This document shows positions 24,887 through 35,986 of a DNA stretch of 45,655 nt, one piece after another; the stretch's first letter is position 1; the number at the start of each line of letters is the position of its first letter. The position numbers were made by a program, and so were the translations under genes. The notes under the pieces were generated by a model. That model ran no database searches, was not told the DNA's origin, and saw nothing but the letters and a program-made list of their open reading frames with translations. Origin of the DNA: an uncultured Trueperaceae bacterium (lineage in GTDB: Bacteria > Deinococcota > Deinococci > Deinococcales > Trueperaceae); contig CAJXNS010000009.1 of assembly GCA_913057165.1 (NCBI GenBank), positions 1-45,655 on the forward strand, in the 5' to 3' direction.

Positions 24887-25576
24887 TCAGCGCGGTCTTA
24901 CGTGCACGTCCGTCATGCTTGACGGCGGTTGCATGTGGACGGCCTGACGCACCGCTTGGGCCACGTCGGCGGCGTTGACGTACGCCTCCTGCTCGTATGG
25001 TCCGCCTTCCTGGCGGCGTACCTCGTGCTGCATGGGTGTGTCGGTCCGACCGGGGTAGATGCTGGTGACCTGCACGCCATGTGGGCGTTCCTCTTCACGC
25101 AGCGCGTCAGCGAGTGCCTTCAGCGCATGTTTGCTCATGGCGTACGCCGACCAGCCTGCCCGCGCGTGCACCCCCGCGCCTGAATTGATGAAGATGACGT
25201 GACCTGCTGCGCGCCGCAGCCGAGGTAGGAGGGCCTGCGTCAGCATGGCCGGGGCGTGCGCGTTCAGAAGCCACTGGTCGCGCGCGGCTTGCTCGCTCAA
25301 ATCCGCAACAGGCGCAAGCGCGATGGTGCCTGCCGAATGCACGACGACATCAAGGGTGTCCGGCAGGGCCTGAACGGCGGCATGGCGTTCCGCTTCGTGG
25401 GTGAGATCCACAGTTCGTTGCTCGCTTGTGCCCCCGAGGGCCTGCACGTCATCCGCCACCGCGGTGAGGCGCTCTTCGTTGCGGCCCCACAGGAAGAGTT
25501 GGGCTCCGCCTGAGGCGAACGCGAGCGCGACCTCACGGCCGATGCCGCTGGATGCGCCGGTGACGAGGATGTTCAT
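24887..25576 (-). CDS. Short-chain dehydrogenase/reductase
   Basis: A 229-residue classical SDR: cofactor-binding TGASSGIGREVALAF at 6-20, WGRNEERL (Arg after beta-2 suggests NADP(H) preference), VVHSAGTIALAPV (NxAG variant), catalytic Ser in FINSGAGVHA, and YAMSKHALKALAD supplying Tyr and Lys. The C-terminal part is short. Substrate unknown. ATG 25576 overlaps the trpC stop by 4 bp, so it is the third gene of an acylphosphatase-trpC-SDR unit; the link with tryptophan synthesis is probably only co-transcription. Confidence 0.92.
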   Translation of the reverse strand: MNILVTGASSGIGREVALAFASGGAQLFLWGRNEERLTAVADDVQALGGTSEQRTVDLTHEAERHAAVQALPDTLDVVVHSAGTIALAPVADLSEQAARDQWLLNAHAPAMLTQALLPRLRRAAGHVIFINSGAGVHARAGWSAYAMSKHALKALADALREEERPHGVQVTSIYPGRTDTPMQHEVRRQEGGPYEQEAYVNAADVAQAVRQAVHMQPPSSMTDVHVRPR

Positions 25577-26406
25577 GCTTCGGCCTCTGCGCTGGCGGCC
25601 TTAAGGCGCGCGAGCGCTTCCTCAGGGTTGCCAGCGCGGGCGAGGGCCGTGCCGACCAAGATGGCGTCTGCAAGCCCCAGGATCGACGTGAGGTCGCTGG
25701 GTTGCGCGTAACCGGATTCCGCCACGAGCAAGCCGTCGTAGCCGCGTTCGCGCGCAAGCTTGATCAGGGCAGGGGCGGTGCTTCGGTCGACGTCGAGGCT
25801 GGTTAGGTCGCGGTTGTTCACCCCGATGATCGGCGCGGCAGCCGCCAACGCCACCTCGAGTTCGGGTTCGTTGTGCACCTCAACCAAGGTTTCAATGCCG
25901 AGCGTACGGGCGTACGCCACATACTCTGCTGTGCGTTCACCGAGGACGGACACCATCAAAAGCGCCGCTTGGGCGCCAGCCTCGACCGCTTCTGCCAATT
26001 GGGCGGGATGAACCACGAATTCTTTACGCATGGCAGGAAGGCCAACCGTGCGCGTGACCGCCTCTAAGTCGCTGAGGCTTCCGCCGAAGTGGCGTGGTTC
26101 GGTGAGAACCGAGACGGCGGCTGCGCCGCCACGCCGGTAGGCGGTGGCGGTATCGACCGGATCGAGTTGACGGATCTCCCCTTGCGACGGGCTGCTTCGT
26201 TTCACTTCGCAAATGAACGCCAGTCCCGGTTGGCTGAGTGCCTCGTAGAACGTCCGGTTCGCGTTGGGATCCGGCTGCCCGCTTGGCAGGTCACGTCCTG
26301 CGTAATCTTGGGCTCGCTCACGGGCGATCGTTCCGAGCACCCCTGGAATGGAGGCGAGCTGCGGCTCAGCCAGCGGCGCTGGCACGCCCGTCCCGTCAGT
26401 GGACAT
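25573..26406 (-). CDS. trpC: Indole-3-glycerol phosphate synthase
   Basis: A 277-residue TIM-barrel enzyme that closes the indole ring from carboxyphenylaminodeoxyribulose-5-phosphate in tryptophan synthesis. Motifs: [14 protein letters not shown] (phosphate and catalytic Lys), [51 protein letters not shown] and [12 protein letters not shown] start it at ATG 26406 with GAGGG six bases upstream rather than at 26466, because the 26466 start would lie deep in the acylphosphatase gene. It overlaps that gene by 11 bp. No other trp gene is in view, so the pathway genes are dispersed. Confidence 0.93.
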   Translation of the reverse strand: MSTDGTGVPAPLAEPQLASIPGVLGTIARERAQDYAGRDLPSGQPDPNANRTFYEALSQPGLAFICEVKRSSPSQGEIRQLDPVDTATAYRRGGAAAVSVLTEPRHFGGSLSDLEAVTRTVGLPAMRKEFVVHPAQLAEAVEAGAQAALLMVSVLGERTAEYVAYARTLGIETLVEVHNEPELEVALAAAAPIIGVNNRDLTSLDVDRSTAPALIKLARERGYDGLLVAESGYAQPSDLTSILGLADAILVGTALARAGNPEEALARLKAASAEAEA

Positions 26407-26671
26407 GAAAGCCCTCAAGGCCGCTGGCTTCAGCCCACTGCGTTTCGACAGCTTGCACGTCGGCATGCACCGGACCGCGGCGGACGAACACCAAGGCGTG
26501 CTTCAGTTCGCTGGTGGGCCCTTCGAGGACCACCTCAACGCGACCGTCGCTGAGGTTTTCAGCGCTACCGGCCAGGCCGAGGTCGCGGGCGTGACGTTGA
26601 ATGTACGCCCGGTAGCCGACGCCTTGCACCCGACCGGAAACCAGCAGGTTGAGTCGCTTGAAGTCCTCCAC
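26396..26671 (-). CDS. acyP: Acylphosphatase
   Basis: A 91-residue protein with the acylphosphatase signature [21 protein letters not shown], carrying the catalytic Arg, and the catalytic Asn in [15 protein letters not shown]. It hydrolyses carboxyl-phosphate bonds such as acetyl- or carbamoyl-phosphate. The start is GTG 26671; TACGGT lies seven bases upstream, making a leaderless start. A longer frame up to 26818 is rejected because it has no family match. First gene of the acyP-trpC-SDR unit, divergent from tamB. Confidence 0.9.
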   Translation of the reverse strand: MEDFKRLNLLVSGRVQGVGYRAYIQRHARDLGLAGSAENLSDGRVEVVLEGPTSELKHALVFVRRGPVHADVQAVETQWAEASGLEGFHVH

Positions 26672-26678
26672 GGGGGGA

Positions 26679-26684
26679 ACCGTA
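26679..26684 (-). promoter_or_regulatory. Leaderless -10 box of the acylphosphatase unit
   Basis: TACGGT on the minus strand, seven bases (TCCCCCC) before GTG 26671. No Shine-Dalgarno is present there, in keeping with a leaderless start. Confidence 0.5.
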
Positions 26685-26757
26685 CCGCATGCGGGTAACA
26701 GCCGTCTTGCGGGCGTGCACGGTTGCCAAACGAGCGGGGCGCAGCGGGCGGGGGTGC

Positions 26758-26763
26758 TACGCT
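26758..26763 (+). promoter_or_regulatory. Probable -10 box ahead of the tamB uORF
   Basis: TACGCT, ten bases before ATG 26774. The expected start would leave a leader of only about three bases. TACGCT also precedes the lptA-like gene. Confidence 0.35.
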
Positions 26764-26773
26764 TATTCAAGCT

Positions 26774-26806
26774 ATGAAGTTCGCCATGGACGCCATTGCT
26801 CGATGA
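26774..26806 (+). CDS. Ten-codon upstream ORF overlapping tamB
   Basis: ATG 26774 reads [10 protein letters not shown] and stops at TGA 26804-26806, overlapping the tamB ATG in an ATGA. Neither start has a Shine-Dalgarno. A near-leaderless ribosome loading here could hand over to tamB by termination-reinitiation. Tiny, no homology expected. Confidence 0.35.
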   Translation: MKFAMDAIAR

Positions 26807-29800
26807 CGACTGCGGCACGCCTTGCCAGCGTGGCGGCTGCGCTCGTGGTCATCGTGACGGCGGTGTTATGGCTTCCGTTCACGCGTGACGTGGTCGTGCA
26901 GCGCGCCACCTCGGAGGTGCCGGCGCTCACGTTCGGCCCGGCCGGCGGTTCGCTGGTGACGGGCATCACGTTCGATCGCGTGGAGTTGGACACGCCAGGG
27001 CAGGCGGCGGTGGCGCAACAGGTTCGCCTCCGGTTCACGCCGTGGGGCGTGCTTACCGGATCCGGTTGGGCGCACCTTCACGCGGACCAGCTTGAGGTTG
27101 CACGGTTCGAGACCGCCGGAGGTTCCGTCACCGCCGGTTCGTGGACGCTTCCGTTCCGTGTTGAGGTGGAAAGGCTTCACGTGCGTCCTGAGGCGTTACC
27201 GCGTCCTGGTCTGCTACCGGCCGGAGGTGTGGCCGTCCGGCAGGTGCGCCTGACCCCTGCAGACGGCGGTGTCTCGGTTCAGGGAGAGTTGCTGGGCCGT
27301 GACGGTGACTCGCCGCTTCGTGCCGTGGTGCGCCAAGACGCAGCCAGCGGTACGCCTGAATTCTCACTTGAGATCGATGACGTCAGCGCTGTGGTTGAGG
27401 CGCCGTGGGGATCCGCACTCCGGGGGGCGCCGTTGAACGTCACGGGGCGTGGCGGGACGCTCGACGCCTTAGAGGCGGAGGCGGCCTTGACGCTTCGGCC
27501 GGCAGCCGAGATGCCCGAAGGCACCATCCGCGCGAACATTGAGGGCCGCACGGCCACGCTCGATGCAGAAGGTGTCTGGAACGGCACGCGCCTTGATGGC
27601 CGCGGACGCGCCGAACTCTTGGACACCTCGCGCGCCAGCATTGCGTTTGAGATCGACGGTGCGAACGACACGCTTGGCGTAACCGGCAACTTAAGCGCCG
27701 ACGGTCTTGTGGGGGCGGACTCGACCGAGATCGCGTGGCGTGGTCGTGGGCTGGTGCGGGGTGACCCTTGGTCTGTCACCGACGGGGTCGTGCGCCTGCA
27801 GGACGGTTGGGAAGCGACCGGGGTGGCGGCCTTTGCGGACTGGCGAGCGAACCTCCTCGCTGCCAGCGGGCCGGCTGGTGACATCACCTTAGAGGCGGAC
27901 GGTCGATCGGAGGACGGGTTCGCGTCCGCTACCGGCACCCTCTCCCCTGGACCAAGCACAACCGTTGAGGTGCAAGCCGGGTGGCGTGATGGCAATGCAC
28001 TCGGCACGGTGGAGGTAGGCGCCCGCCTCGGTCCAGATGGTGCACCTTGGACGGTGGAGCGCGGGCGTGTCCGCGTGACGGTCGGTGGTGTGGATGTTGA
28101 GGCGGACGTCAGCCAATCGCTGGTGCTTGGGGATTCATGGTCGGGATCGCTGACAGGCGGCGTGCAGGTACCGGGTCAAGGCGCCGAACGGTTTGAGGTG
28201 CGGCTGTCGCAACGAGACGGCAGGGATGCGGTTGCGCTTGATGTCGGTGACAGCAAGATCGTCTGGAGCCGCGGGCCGTCCGGTCGCTGGATCGGGGCGC
28301 TACCCGCGGGCGACCTCACCCTCTTCGGGGTGGACGTGACCGCCATCGAGGACGTGACTTGGGAGGTGGGGGGTTGGCCGGCGGGGGCGTTGCGTGCCGA
28401 GCTGACCGGCACGCGTGCCGGTTTAGGGTCGTGGCGTGTGGGCCTCAGCGCCCCACAACAGGGTGCGTCGTCTGCTTGGACGCTTGAGGGGGTGCTGCGT
28501 CCCGAGGAGGGAACGCCGGTTGCGGCCACACTGTCGGTGGGGCCGCCTCAAGACGGTGGGGTGATCCCGCTCGCGCTTGCCGGTGCCCTCACCGGTGAGG
28601 GTGCACTGACCGTTGGAGAAGCCGGTTGGCAGCTGAACTTGGCGGGTCCTCAACTGCAAGCCAGGGCGGAAGGCCAGAACTGGACGGCGGACGCTGCGGA
28701 CGTGGCCATCAATGAGGTGCCGCTCGCGTTAGACCCGTGGGTACCTCTTCCGGCAGCCGAGCGCGTGACGCTTTCGTTGGCCATCGCGGGTTCCCGGTCG
28801 GATGCGGCTTGGCTGTGGCAGCCGGGCTCATGGGCGTTCAACACAGCAACGCTGGAGGCGGCTGGTTCCGTTCGCGTGACGGCTGACACCGTCAACGTGG
28901 AAGGCACCGTCGCAGGCGAGCTGGGGGCTGCTCTACCCGCGGGCGTGCCTGTGCCGCTTGAAGGAACCATCACGGCGGACTGGCAACGCGGAACGGATTG
29001 GCGGTCGGCGGAATTGGGTGGCGCCTTGAATACGCAGTTGGCTGATGTGGACGTGGCTGGCGCCAGCTTGGCGGCGGCAGGGACGGTCCGTCTAACGGGC
29101 AGCCTGGGCGTTCCTCGGGTCGATGCACGCGTGGACCTTAGCGGTGCTGCCGAGGGGCTGCTGACGTACACGGGGGACGTGAGCAACCGGCCGCAAGGCC
29201 AGATCACCGCGAACGTGGCCTGGCAGGGCCGAACCGTTGAGTTGGATGCTGACCTTGACCGCAGGTCCGGCGGACGTGTGGGTTGGGTGTCGCTGCCGGG
29301 TGGGCGTTGGCCGATCGTGCAAGACGGCCGGCGCTTCTTGGTGGAACGCGATGGCGCGCCTTCTGAGGTGTTGCGCGTGACGCTTGGTGAGCGCTGGCTT
29401 GGCACGTCGTTGGCTGGCCGGCTTCCCGCGTCTGTGTGGACCGATCAGGTGGCCGGCACGGTGGTGTGGTCCGTCCCGTCGGTCGTGCCGCTTCGTTGGC
29501 AGGCGCGCTGGGAGAACGCCAGCGTGGCTGGCGCACGCGTGCCCGACATGGTGTGGTCGGGTGGGGCCGGTGGCGGCACGCTCACTTCCTCGCTCGGTGG
29601 GTCGGTCAACGCGGCATGGAGCGTGCGCGAACGGACGGCCACCTTGCAGGGTGAAGGCCTCAACTTGGGTTCGCTCGGGACGGTTGGTATCGACGCGGGC
29701 TTTGATGGGCAGGCCGTCACGGGCACCCTGACCGCGCAGCGTGAAGCCTGGAGCATCGAAGCCACAGGCCGCTACACCGAAGGGGACTGGTTTGCGACGG

Positions 29801-32800
29801 TGGCATCCGAAACGCCGCATCCGTTGGCGCTTGAGGTCACAGGAGGCGGTGGAGGCGTGAGCGGTAGCCTGGCCGGAACAGTGACGATGGCCGGTCAGGT
29901 GTGGTCGTTCGCGCCGGTCGCGGGTGGTCCCAATAACCGCATTCAAACCCAAGCCACAGGCCCTGCTGGGGCTGCCCTTATCCAGGTCGACCTGACCGCT
30001 GGATGGAACGAGCCAGCAGGCCGCATCGTGACGCAAGATGGCCGCGTGCTGGTCACCATCACCCCAGCAGCACAGACCGCCGATGACCTTGGGCTGCAGG
30101 TGCAGTACGACACGCTCGTGGGTGAGGGCGGTTGGACCGCGTCAGGGTCCACGTCATTCAACCTGTTCGGGCAGCGTGTGGCCGTCACGGGACGCCCGGC
30201 GGCCGCAGCACCCACCGTGGTCGTGTCGCTGCCGGATGGAACGCAAGCAACGTTGCCACTTCCAAATGAAGGCCTGCTCACGTCGCTGACGTCGGCCGCG
30301 CGCACGGGGGTCAGCGCCGACCTGGAGGGTGCCTTCCAAGGGAACGTGCGCTGGACGCCAGAGCAGGGCCTCCAAACCGGCGGACTGACCGGTTCCGTTG
30401 GGGGGGTGCGCGTGGAGCTTGAAGGTGGCGGTACACCGGCGGCGGTGGATATCCGCGGGACGCTTACGGCGCCTGGCGGCGAGGCGCCGTTTGGACCCTA
30501 CGCCCGTTTCATCCTCGGCGAAGAGGACGTGTCCTTAAGGGCGTTGGGGTCGATTGAGGGCGGCACGTTGGTCTTGGGTGCGGCCGGCACAGCGGACGGG
30601 TCACCGTTCGGTTCAGCACGCTGGTCGCTTGCGGAGCGGTCGGTCAACGCGCGTTTTGAACGCGCGGCGTTGGTGGTGGACGCGCGCTACAGCCCGGCGC
30701 GAGGCTGGACGGGACGCCTTGAAGCGGACGGTGCTCGCGTGCCTGTGCCTGGGTTGGACCCGACGCCTGTGAATGCCTCCTTACGGCTTGAGGATGGGTT
30801 GCTTCGCGGGTCGTTTCAAGCGATCAGTGGCGGCAGTTTTGTTGGCACGGGACAGGTGGACCTGCCGTTTGTTCTCGGTGTGAGCGACCGGGCGGACCGC
30901 AGTGATTTTCAGGTGTCGCTCGCATCGTTTGACGTGCGGGCGCTTCCGAGTGTTCCCACGCTGGCGCCGTCGCTGAGTGGTGTCGTGGGTGCCCGGCTGC
31001 AGTTACGTGGTGGGCAGCTTCTCGCCGAGGTAAGCGCGCCTAACTTGCGGACACCCAACGGAGCGCTACCGGTTCGTTTGCGGGTGTCCGGCGCGTTCGA
31101 GACGGCCCTCGACCGCGCGGAGGTCGACGGAACGGTGGCAGGGAGTGACGTCACCGGTTGGGTCAACCGCAACGAGGCGTCGGTATGGGTGTCGCTTGAA
31201 CGGTTCCCACTGGAACGCTTGATCGCAGCGCGGTTTGGGGCTGTGGACGCTGAAGCGACGGCGGTGGGGGTCCTCCACGCGCAGGTGCCGTGGGCGGATG
31301 TGGCGGGTGCGTCGGTCCGGCTGGCCACCGAGTCGGTCGCGGTTCGGCGTGGAGCAAGCGTGGCTGAAGGCGTCATGAATGTGGAAGTCACGCCAGACCG
31401 GGCTGACTTTGATGTGTTCTTGCAAGGCCAGGGGCGCTGGTCGGCGGAAGGGTTTGTCGCCCGTGATGGTATTGACGTGCGCCTTGAGGTCAACGGTTCG
31501 GATGCCACGCCGTTTTTGGGTTTGGTGCCGGCGCTTGCCGCTGCCGGCGTCTCCGCGGACGGATCGCTTAACGTGCAAGCAAGCGGGGCTTTGAATCAAC
31601 CAAGAATTCTGGTGGGTGTCTCCGACCTTCGTTTGGGGGCTTATGGTGGGCGCTACCGCATTCGCAACACGTCCTTGCGTTGGCTTGACGGCAACTTGGT
31701 GGTCGACGGTTTCCTGGAGGGTATCGATCCCCTTGGCGGTTCACTAAGGGTGCTGGGCCGGGGCACGGTGCCGTCCTGGGGTGAAGGCCTCACGGGTGGT
31801 GGGTTTGACCTGGCTGGCTCTCTTGACGTGCCGTTATTCGGCACGCTGGAGGACCTGCAAGCACGCATTGAGGCGGGCCGTGACGGGACGCAGCGTATTG
31901 CTGGGCAAGGAGACCTTGGTGGCCCGCTACGGCTCGCAGGCACCGTCCGACCGTTCAACCTGCGTCTTGAGGGGGACAGCGTGAACCTGTCGAGCACCCC
32001 GCTTCGCCTTGCGGACACCCGCGGTGCGGTCGACGCCACGCTGGCGTGGGACGACGGCCTGGTGCTTGGGGGACGCTTCACAGTACGTGAAGGACGGTAC
32101 GAGATCGTACAGGACCCTGCTGTGTCCTCCCCTCCCCAGCCGGACGCGTCCCCTGGAAGCCCGCAGGGTGAGACGGCACCGCTGCGCTTTGACGACATTG
32201 TCATCGATGTCCGCGAGGCGGTCCTTGACGAGTCGTTTGCCAGTGGCACGTTTGCGGGTGGTCTTCGGTTGTCTGGGGGTAGTGGTGGGCCGCGGCTTCA
32301 AGGCACCTTGACCGCCCGTCAGGCGCAGCTGGTTCTGCTTGGCCGGACGTTTGAGACGTCGCAAGCCGAGGTGCTGTTCGAACCGTCGCGTGGCGTGCTT
32401 CCGACATTGAATGTGGTGGCGGCGCGTACGTACCGAAAGCGGGACGCGCTCGCGAACACGCCACCCACGGTGACCATCGACCAGCCGCCTGGCGCCACGT
32501 TTGACGTGGATCTGGCCTTCAGCACGGAGGTCGTGACGGACGCCGGCGGCGCCCTGCGTTTAGATGTCGCGCCGAGTCTGTCGTCCGATGCGGTCTTGCG
32601 GGTGGATGATGCGGAGACCGAAACGTTTGTAACGCGCCCGCTTAGTGACGGGGAACTTGTGACCCTCGTGAGCGTGGGGCGGCTTGATCCGATCGCGGCG
32701 TCCAGCGAAGGTGGCTTGGCGGAGAGCGTGGCGTCGACGACGCTTGAGGGGACCTTTGAGACGCTGGTCCTCCGTGAACTCAGTGGGGCGCTCGCCGATG

Positions 32801-33183
32801 CGACAGGCCTGTCCAGCCTGGCGATTGAGACGACGTCGCTGGGTTCAAGCTTGACGGACAGCGAACCGTTCGGTGTGAGCTTGCGGATCGGTGGCGCCCT
32901 TGAGGAGGGCCTGTTCGCCAGTTACGAGTTTGAGCGCACGTTCAGTGCGGAGGAGGCCCTGACGGGGACCACCAACCGGTTTGAGCTGGCGTACGACCTG
33001 GATCCGTTGTCGTTCGATGCGGCGACGTCGGTGACGATTCCTTCGCTCGCCGGTGAGCCTGCCGCGGTGGCGCTATCGACCGCGGCAAACTACCGGGTGA
33101 CCGATTGGACATCGATTTCCGTGGGCGCCGAGCTTGAGCAAGGCGAACAGCGGGCGTCGTTTGGCGTGTCGTTCCGGTGGTAA
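26803..33183 (+). CDS. tamB: TamB-family inter-membrane lipid transport protein
   Basis: A 2126-residue AsmA/TamB-like protein, much longer than E. coli TamB (about 1260). One N-terminal membrane anchor ([21 protein letters not shown]), then a long run of repeating beta segments with recurring patterns of VxVEGTVAG/GxLxGSVGGxxVEL type, and a C-terminal DUF490-like part with [50 protein letters not shown] and a final [17 protein letters not shown] ending in aromatic residues. Such proteins form a hydrophobic groove bridging inner and outer membranes and move phospholipids. The start at 26803 is chosen over 26689 because the extra 38 residues do not look like a signal. Convergent with ctpA, 7 bp apart. 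Confidence 0.9.
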   Translation: MTTAARLASVAAALVVIVTAVLWLPFTRDVVVQRATSEVPALTFGPAGGSLVTGITFDRVELDTPGQAAVAQQVRLRFTPWGVLTGSGWAHLHADQLEVARFETAGGSVTAGSWTLPFRVEVERLHVRPEALPRPGLLPAGGVAVRQVRLTPADGGVSVQGELLGRDGDSPLRAVVRQDAASGTPEFSLEIDDVSAVVEAPWGSALRGAPLNVTGRGGTLDALEAEAALTLRPAAEMPEGTIRANIEGRTATLDAEGVWNGTRLDGRGRAELLDTSRASIAFEIDGANDTLGVTGNLSADGLVGADSTEIAWRGRGLVRGDPWSVTDGVVRLQDGWEATGVAAFADWRANLLAASGPAGDITLEADGRSEDGFASATGTLSPGPSTTVEVQAGWRDGNALGTVEVGARLGPDGAPWTVERGRVRVTVGGVDVEADVSQSLVLGDSWSGSLTGGVQVPGQGAERFEVRLSQRDGRDAVALDVGDSKIVWSRGPSGRWIGALPAGDLTLFGVDVTAIEDVTWEVGGWPAGALRAELTGTRAGLGSWRVGLSAPQQGASSAWTLEGVLRPEEGTPVAATLSVGPPQDGGVIPLALAGALTGEGALTVGEAGWQLNLAGPQLQARAEGQNWTADAADVAINEVPLALDPWVPLPAAERVTLSLAIAGSRSDAAWLWQPGSWAFNTATLEAAGSVRVTADTVNVEGTVAGELGAALPAGVPVPLEGTITADWQRGTDWRSAELGGALNTQLADVDVAGASLAAAGTVRLTGSLGVPRVDARVDLSGAAEGLLTYTGDVSNRPQGQITANVAWQGRTVELDADLDRRSGGRVGWVSLPGGRWPIVQDGRRFLVERDGAPSEVLRVTLGERWLGTSLAGRLPASVWTDQVAGTVVWSVPSVVPLRWQARWENASVAGARVPDMVWSGGAGGGTLTSSLGGSVNAAWSVRERTATLQGEGLNLGSLGTVGIDAGFDGQAVTGTLTAQREAWSIEATGRYTEGDWFATVASETPHPLALEVTGGGGGVSGSLAGTVTMAGQVWSFAPVAGGPNNRIQTQATGPAGAALIQVDLTAGWNEPAGRIVTQDGRVLVTITPAAQTADDLGLQVQYDTLVGEGGWTASGSTSFNLFGQRVAVTGRPAAAAPTVVVSLPDGTQATLPLPNEGLLTSLTSAARTGVSADLEGAFQGNVRWTPEQGLQTGGLTGSVGGVRVELEGGGTPAAVDIRGTLTAPGGEAPFGPYARFILGEEDVSLRALGSIEGGTLVLGAAGTADGSPFGSARWSLAERSVNARFERAALVVDARYSPARGWTGRLEADGARVPVPGLDPTPVNASLRLEDGLLRGSFQAISGGSFVGTGQVDLPFVLGVSDRADRSDFQVSLASFDVRALPSVPTLAPSLSGVVGARLQLRGGQLLAEVSAPNLRTPNGALPVRLRVSGAFETALDRAEVDGTVAGSDVTGWVNRNEASVWVSLERFPLERLIAARFGAVDAEATAVGVLHAQVPWADVAGASVRLATESVAVRRGASVAEGVMNVEVTPDRADFDVFLQGQGRWSAEGFVARDGIDVRLEVNGSDATPFLGLVPALAAAGVSADGSLNVQASGALNQPRILVGVSDLRLGAYGGRYRIRNTSLRWLDGNLVVDGFLEGIDPLGGSLRVLGRGTVPSWGEGLTGGGFDLAGSLDVPLFGTLEDLQARIEAGRDGTQRIAGQGDLGGPLRLAGTVRPFNLRLEGDSVNLSSTPLRLADTRGAVDATLAWDDGLVLGGRFTVREGRYEIVQDPAVSSPPQPDASPGSPQGETAPLRFDDIVIDVREAVLDESFASGTFAGGLRLSGGSGGPRLQGTLTARQAQLVLLGRTFETSQAEVLFEPSRGVLPTLNVVAARTYRKRDALANTPPTVTIDQPPGATFDVDLAFSTEVVTDAGGALRLDVAPSLSSDAVLRVDDAETETFVTRPLSDGELVTLVSVGRLDPIAASSEGGLAESVASTTLEGTFETLVLRELSGALADATGLSSLAIETTSLGSSLTDSEPFGVSLRIGGALEEGLFASYEFERTFSAEEALTGTTNRFELAYDLDPLSFDAATSVTIPSLAGEPAAVALSTAANYRVTDWTSISVGAELEQGEQRASFGVSFRW

Positions 33184-33190
33184 CCGGCCG

Positions 33191-34525
33191 CTAGTTGGCC
33201 TGCGCTTCGCGACGCAGCACCTCAATGGCGGTTTGAAGCGCAGGGTCGCTTTCCAGGTTGACGATCGCTTCGTCTTGAATCGGTGAAATTTCAGGCCGCG
33301 GACCGGTGCTGAAAAACTCAATCTCGCCGGATTCGTCCGCCTGCACAGTGCCGATGCTTTCACCATCGACCACAATTTCAACCGTTTGACCTTCCGACAG
33401 GCCAGCACCATCGATTCGTACGGTGCTTGGGAAACGGGTGTCTTCAGCAAACACGTCCGGGACGATACCGCCGTCGGCAATACTCTCCCTGGCAGGCGTC
33501 AACCACTCAAACGCGGTGTAGGCAAGCTGACCGCCGTCGGCAAGGCGCGTGACGCTTTGGGCCACGCCTTTACCGAAGGTGGCTTCACCGACCACCAACG
33601 CGCGGCCGTTCTGCTGCAAGGCACCCGCCACAATTTCCGACGCTGAAGCGCTGTTTTCGTTCACGAGGACGACCAGCGGAATGTCGGTTGATGACGGACT
33701 GGCGGACGCAATGCGTTGGGTCACGCCACGGGCACGTTGGAAGACAATGTCGCCGTCGCTGAGGAACTGATCGGCCACCCGGATGCCCTGCGTGAGCAGC
33801 CCGCCTGGGTTGTCACGCATGTCAAGGACCAGCATTTCAGCACCGTCAAGCTGCAGTTTGGCGAGCGATTCCACCAGCTGTTCGTGCACGCGCTGGTTTC
33901 CGAACTGGCGGATGTTGATGTAACCGACGTCCTCACCAATCATGGTGCTGGTCACGTCGATGATTTCGATCGTGTCGCGACGTATGGCGAATTCAACCGG
34001 ATCTGATTCGCTGGGACGGCGCATGAGCAGGTTGACGATCGTGCCACCCGGCCCGCGTACGAGATCAACCACATCTGAGGTGGTCTTGTTGCGAACGTCC
34101 ACGCCGTCCACCTCAAGGAAAATGTCGCCCCGTTGCACACCCGCACCAGCGGCAGGACCACCGGCATACACCTGAAGGATTTCAACCCCTTCGCCCGTCT
34201 GGCGGTTTAACGGCGTTAATACCGCACCGATCCCTTCAAACGAGCCTGAGCGGTCTTCCGCTTCACGTTCGGCCGAACGCGGCTCCAAATAGAAGGAGAA
34301 AGGATCATCAAGCGCTTCAATCATGCCGTTGATGGCCCCGCGGAGGATTGCTTCACTGTCGACTTCGTCTAAATAGTTGGCTTCCACCGCCGCGTAGGCC
34401 TGCGCCAACGCCTGACCGGTCGGCTGGTCGAGAATATCGGCAGAAAAGTTGGTGCCAAACTGCGCCCATGCGTACGTGCCAACGAATGCAACGGCGGCGA
34501 GGGTGGTCAAGAGCGTTCGTTTCAT
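33191..34525 (-). CDS. ctpA: Carboxy-terminal processing protease (S41 family)
   Basis: A 444-residue periplasmic protease: signal/anchor MKRTLLTTLAAVAFVGTYAWAQ, helical N-part (AAVEANYLDEVDSEAILRGAING), PDZ domain (GIGAVLTPLN, GGPAAGAGVQRGDIFLEVDG), and the tail-specific protease core with LDMRDNPGGLL, catalytic Ser in NENSASASEIVAGAL and Lys in GEATFGKGVAQSV. The Ser-Lys dyad is intact. Start is 34525 or the adjacent ATG 34528; a GGAGG lies immediately upstream and the longer upstream frame has no signal-like sequence. Probably trims or degrades secreted proteins. Divergent from glgA. Confidence 0.93.
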   Translation of the reverse strand: MKRTLLTTLAAVAFVGTYAWAQFGTNFSADILDQPTGQALAQAYAAVEANYLDEVDSEAILRGAINGMIEALDDPFSFYLEPRSAEREAEDRSGSFEGIGAVLTPLNRQTGEGVEILQVYAGGPAAGAGVQRGDIFLEVDGVDVRNKTTSDVVDLVRGPGGTIVNLLMRRPSESDPVEFAIRRDTIEIIDVTSTMIGEDVGYINIRQFGNQRVHEQLVESLAKLQLDGAEMLVLDMRDNPGGLLTQGIRVADQFLSDGDIVFQRARGVTQRIASASPSSTDIPLVVLVNENSASASEIVAGALQQNGRALVVGEATFGKGVAQSVTRLADGGQLAYTAFEWLTPARESIADGGIVPDVFAEDTRFPSTVRIDGAGLSEGQTVEIVVDGESIGTVQADESGEIEFFSTGPRPEISPIQDEAIVNLESDPALQTAIEVLRREAQAN

Positions 34526-34603
34526 CATGCCTCCAGGCGGGGTGGTGTCCTCCAACTGTAGCGCGCCTGCTGCGTCGCGAACGTCAATTGTAGGCCAGGA
34601 CGG

Positions 34604-34609
34604 TATGGT
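34604..34609 (+). promoter_or_regulatory. Leaderless -10 box of glgA
   Basis: TATGGT, six bases before GTG 34616. No Shine-Dalgarno precedes that GTG. Confidence 0.5.
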
Positions 34610-34615
34610 CGTGGC

Positions 34616-35986
34616 GTGCGAATCGCGATGGTCACCAGCGAGATTTACCCGTTCAGCAAAACCGGAGGTTTGGGTGACGTGCTCGGTGCGTTGCCACCCG
34701 CCCTGGCAGCTGCTGGGCATGACGTCCTGGTCATCAGCCCTTGGTACGACACCCTCAACGCCGACCCGCCGCCGTTATGGATCGGTGACGTGACCTTCGA
34801 TATGGGCGCTGAGATGCGGCCTGTGGGCGTTGGGACGCTCGAGCGTGACGGTGTTCAGCTCGCCTTTGTCGGCCATCAGGCGTTTCGTCGCGGTGAGTTT
34901 TACGGCTTCGCGGATGACGTGGAACGCTTTTTGCATCTCGCGCTGGCCGCACCGGCCGTGTGGCAGCGCGTCGGATTCACACCCGACGTGGTGCACCTGC
35001 ACGACTGGCAGGCCGCCCCGCTGGCTGCGGCGTTACAGCAGCGTCGTGGCGCTCCCCCAACGGTCTTGACGGTGCACAACCTGCAGCATCAAGGGCACGC
35101 CGAATCCAGCTGGTTGCACCACAACCTGGGGGCTCCAGACACCTCTGGAGGGTCCGGAGCGTACGCGTCAGCGCTTGGCATTGGGCTTAAGGCCGCCACG
35201 AAGATCACCACCGTCTCCCCCACGTACGCCAAAGAGATTCAGACGCCCGCGCATGGCTTTGGTTTAGATCCGCTGCTTCGTGCACGAGCCAGCGACGTGA
35301 CCGGCATCGTCAACGGGATTGATACCGGCGTTTGGAACCCAGCCACCGACCCGTGGATTGCGCCCCAATTCACGGTGGATACGTTAGACCGCAAACACGC
35401 CGTCCGGCGGGACGTCCTGCGTGAACTCGGCTTGGCGCACGATGGTCGGCTGTTGACCGCGGTCACGCGCCTTGCCGACCAGAAAGGTTTGGATGTGCTC
35501 GCGGGTGCAGCGCAGGGGCTGCTGTCGGACGGTTGGCAAATCGCCGTCCTTGGGACCGGCAGTGCCGAATGGTCGGCGCGGCTGCGGTCGATCGAGCAGG
35601 CTTCACAGGGTGCGTTTCACTTCGCTGAGCGGCACGACGAGCGGCTTGCCCACCGGCTCCTGGCTGGCGCAGACGGGCTGCTTGTCCCAAGCCACTTCGA
35701 GCCGTGTGGCCTGACGCAATTGGTGGCCTTGCGTTACGGCACCGTGCCCGTGGTGCATGCCACGGGCGGGTTGGTCGACACGGTGGACGATGACCTGACC
35801 GGGATTACCTACGCACCGAACACGCCTGCCGAGTTGCGTGCAGCGGCGCAGCGTTTGGGGGCTTGGATTTCTGAAGGGACCGACGTGCCTGTGCGCGCAC
35901 GTGGCATGCAGGTGGACGTGGGATGGTCGCATGCTGCAGAGCGTTACGTGGACGTTTACCGTGACGCCCAGAAGGTTGGCCCATGA
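34616..35986 (+). CDS. glgA: Glycogen synthase (ADP-glucose)
   Basis: A 456-residue GT5 enzyme. N-terminal MRIAMVTSEIYPFSKTGGLGDVLGALP with the ADP-glucose-binding Lys15-Thr-Gly-Gly, then HLHDWQAAPLAA, TVHNLQHQG, GIVNGIDTGVWNP, and the C-terminal catalytic FEPCGLTQLVALRYGTVPVV with the conserved Glu. Adds glucose from ADP-glucose to alpha-1,4-glucan. Starts at GTG 34616; the next in-frame candidate would lose the essential motif. It overlaps the TPR gene downstream (ATGA). No other glg gene in view. Confidence 0.95.
   Translation: MRIAMVTSEIYPFSKTGGLGDVLGALPPALAAAGHDVLVISPWYDTLNADPPPLWIGDVTFDMGAEMRPVGVGTLERDGVQLAFVGHQAFRRGEFYGFADDVERFLHLALAAPAVWQRVGFTPDVVHLHDWQAAPLAAALQQRRGAPPTVLTVHNLQHQGHAESSWLHHNLGAPDTSGGSGAYASALGIGLKAATKITTVSPTYAKEIQTPAHGFGLDPLLRARASDVTGIVNGIDTGVWNPATDPWIAPQFTVDTLDRKHAVRRDVLRELGLAHDGRLLTAVTRLADQKGLDVLAGAAQGLLSDGWQIAVLGTGSAEWSARLRSIEQASQGAFHFAERHDERLAHRLLAGADGLLVPSHFEPCGLTQLVALRYGTVPVVHATGGLVDTVDDDLTGITYAPNTPAELRAAAQRLGAWISEGTDVPVRARGMQVDVGWSHAAERYVDVYRDAQKVGP

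Noticed and set aside
26689-26802. N-terminal extension of tamB
   Set aside because: The 38 extra residues are not signal-like, and the stretch covers the predicted promoter; the TM segment follows directly after 26803.
26672-26818. N-terminal extension of acylphosphatase
   Set aside because: Acylphosphatases are about 90 residues; the extra part overlaps the tamB start and has no match.
27279-32464. Many long minus-strand frames inside tamB
   Set aside because: They mirror the GC-rich third-position pattern of tamB and show Arg/Pro/Ser-rich low-complexity translations.
34526-34720. N-terminal extension of ctpA
   Set aside because: It has no signal features, overlaps the divergent glgA start, and a GGAGG-backed ATG with a signal peptide lies at 34525/34528.
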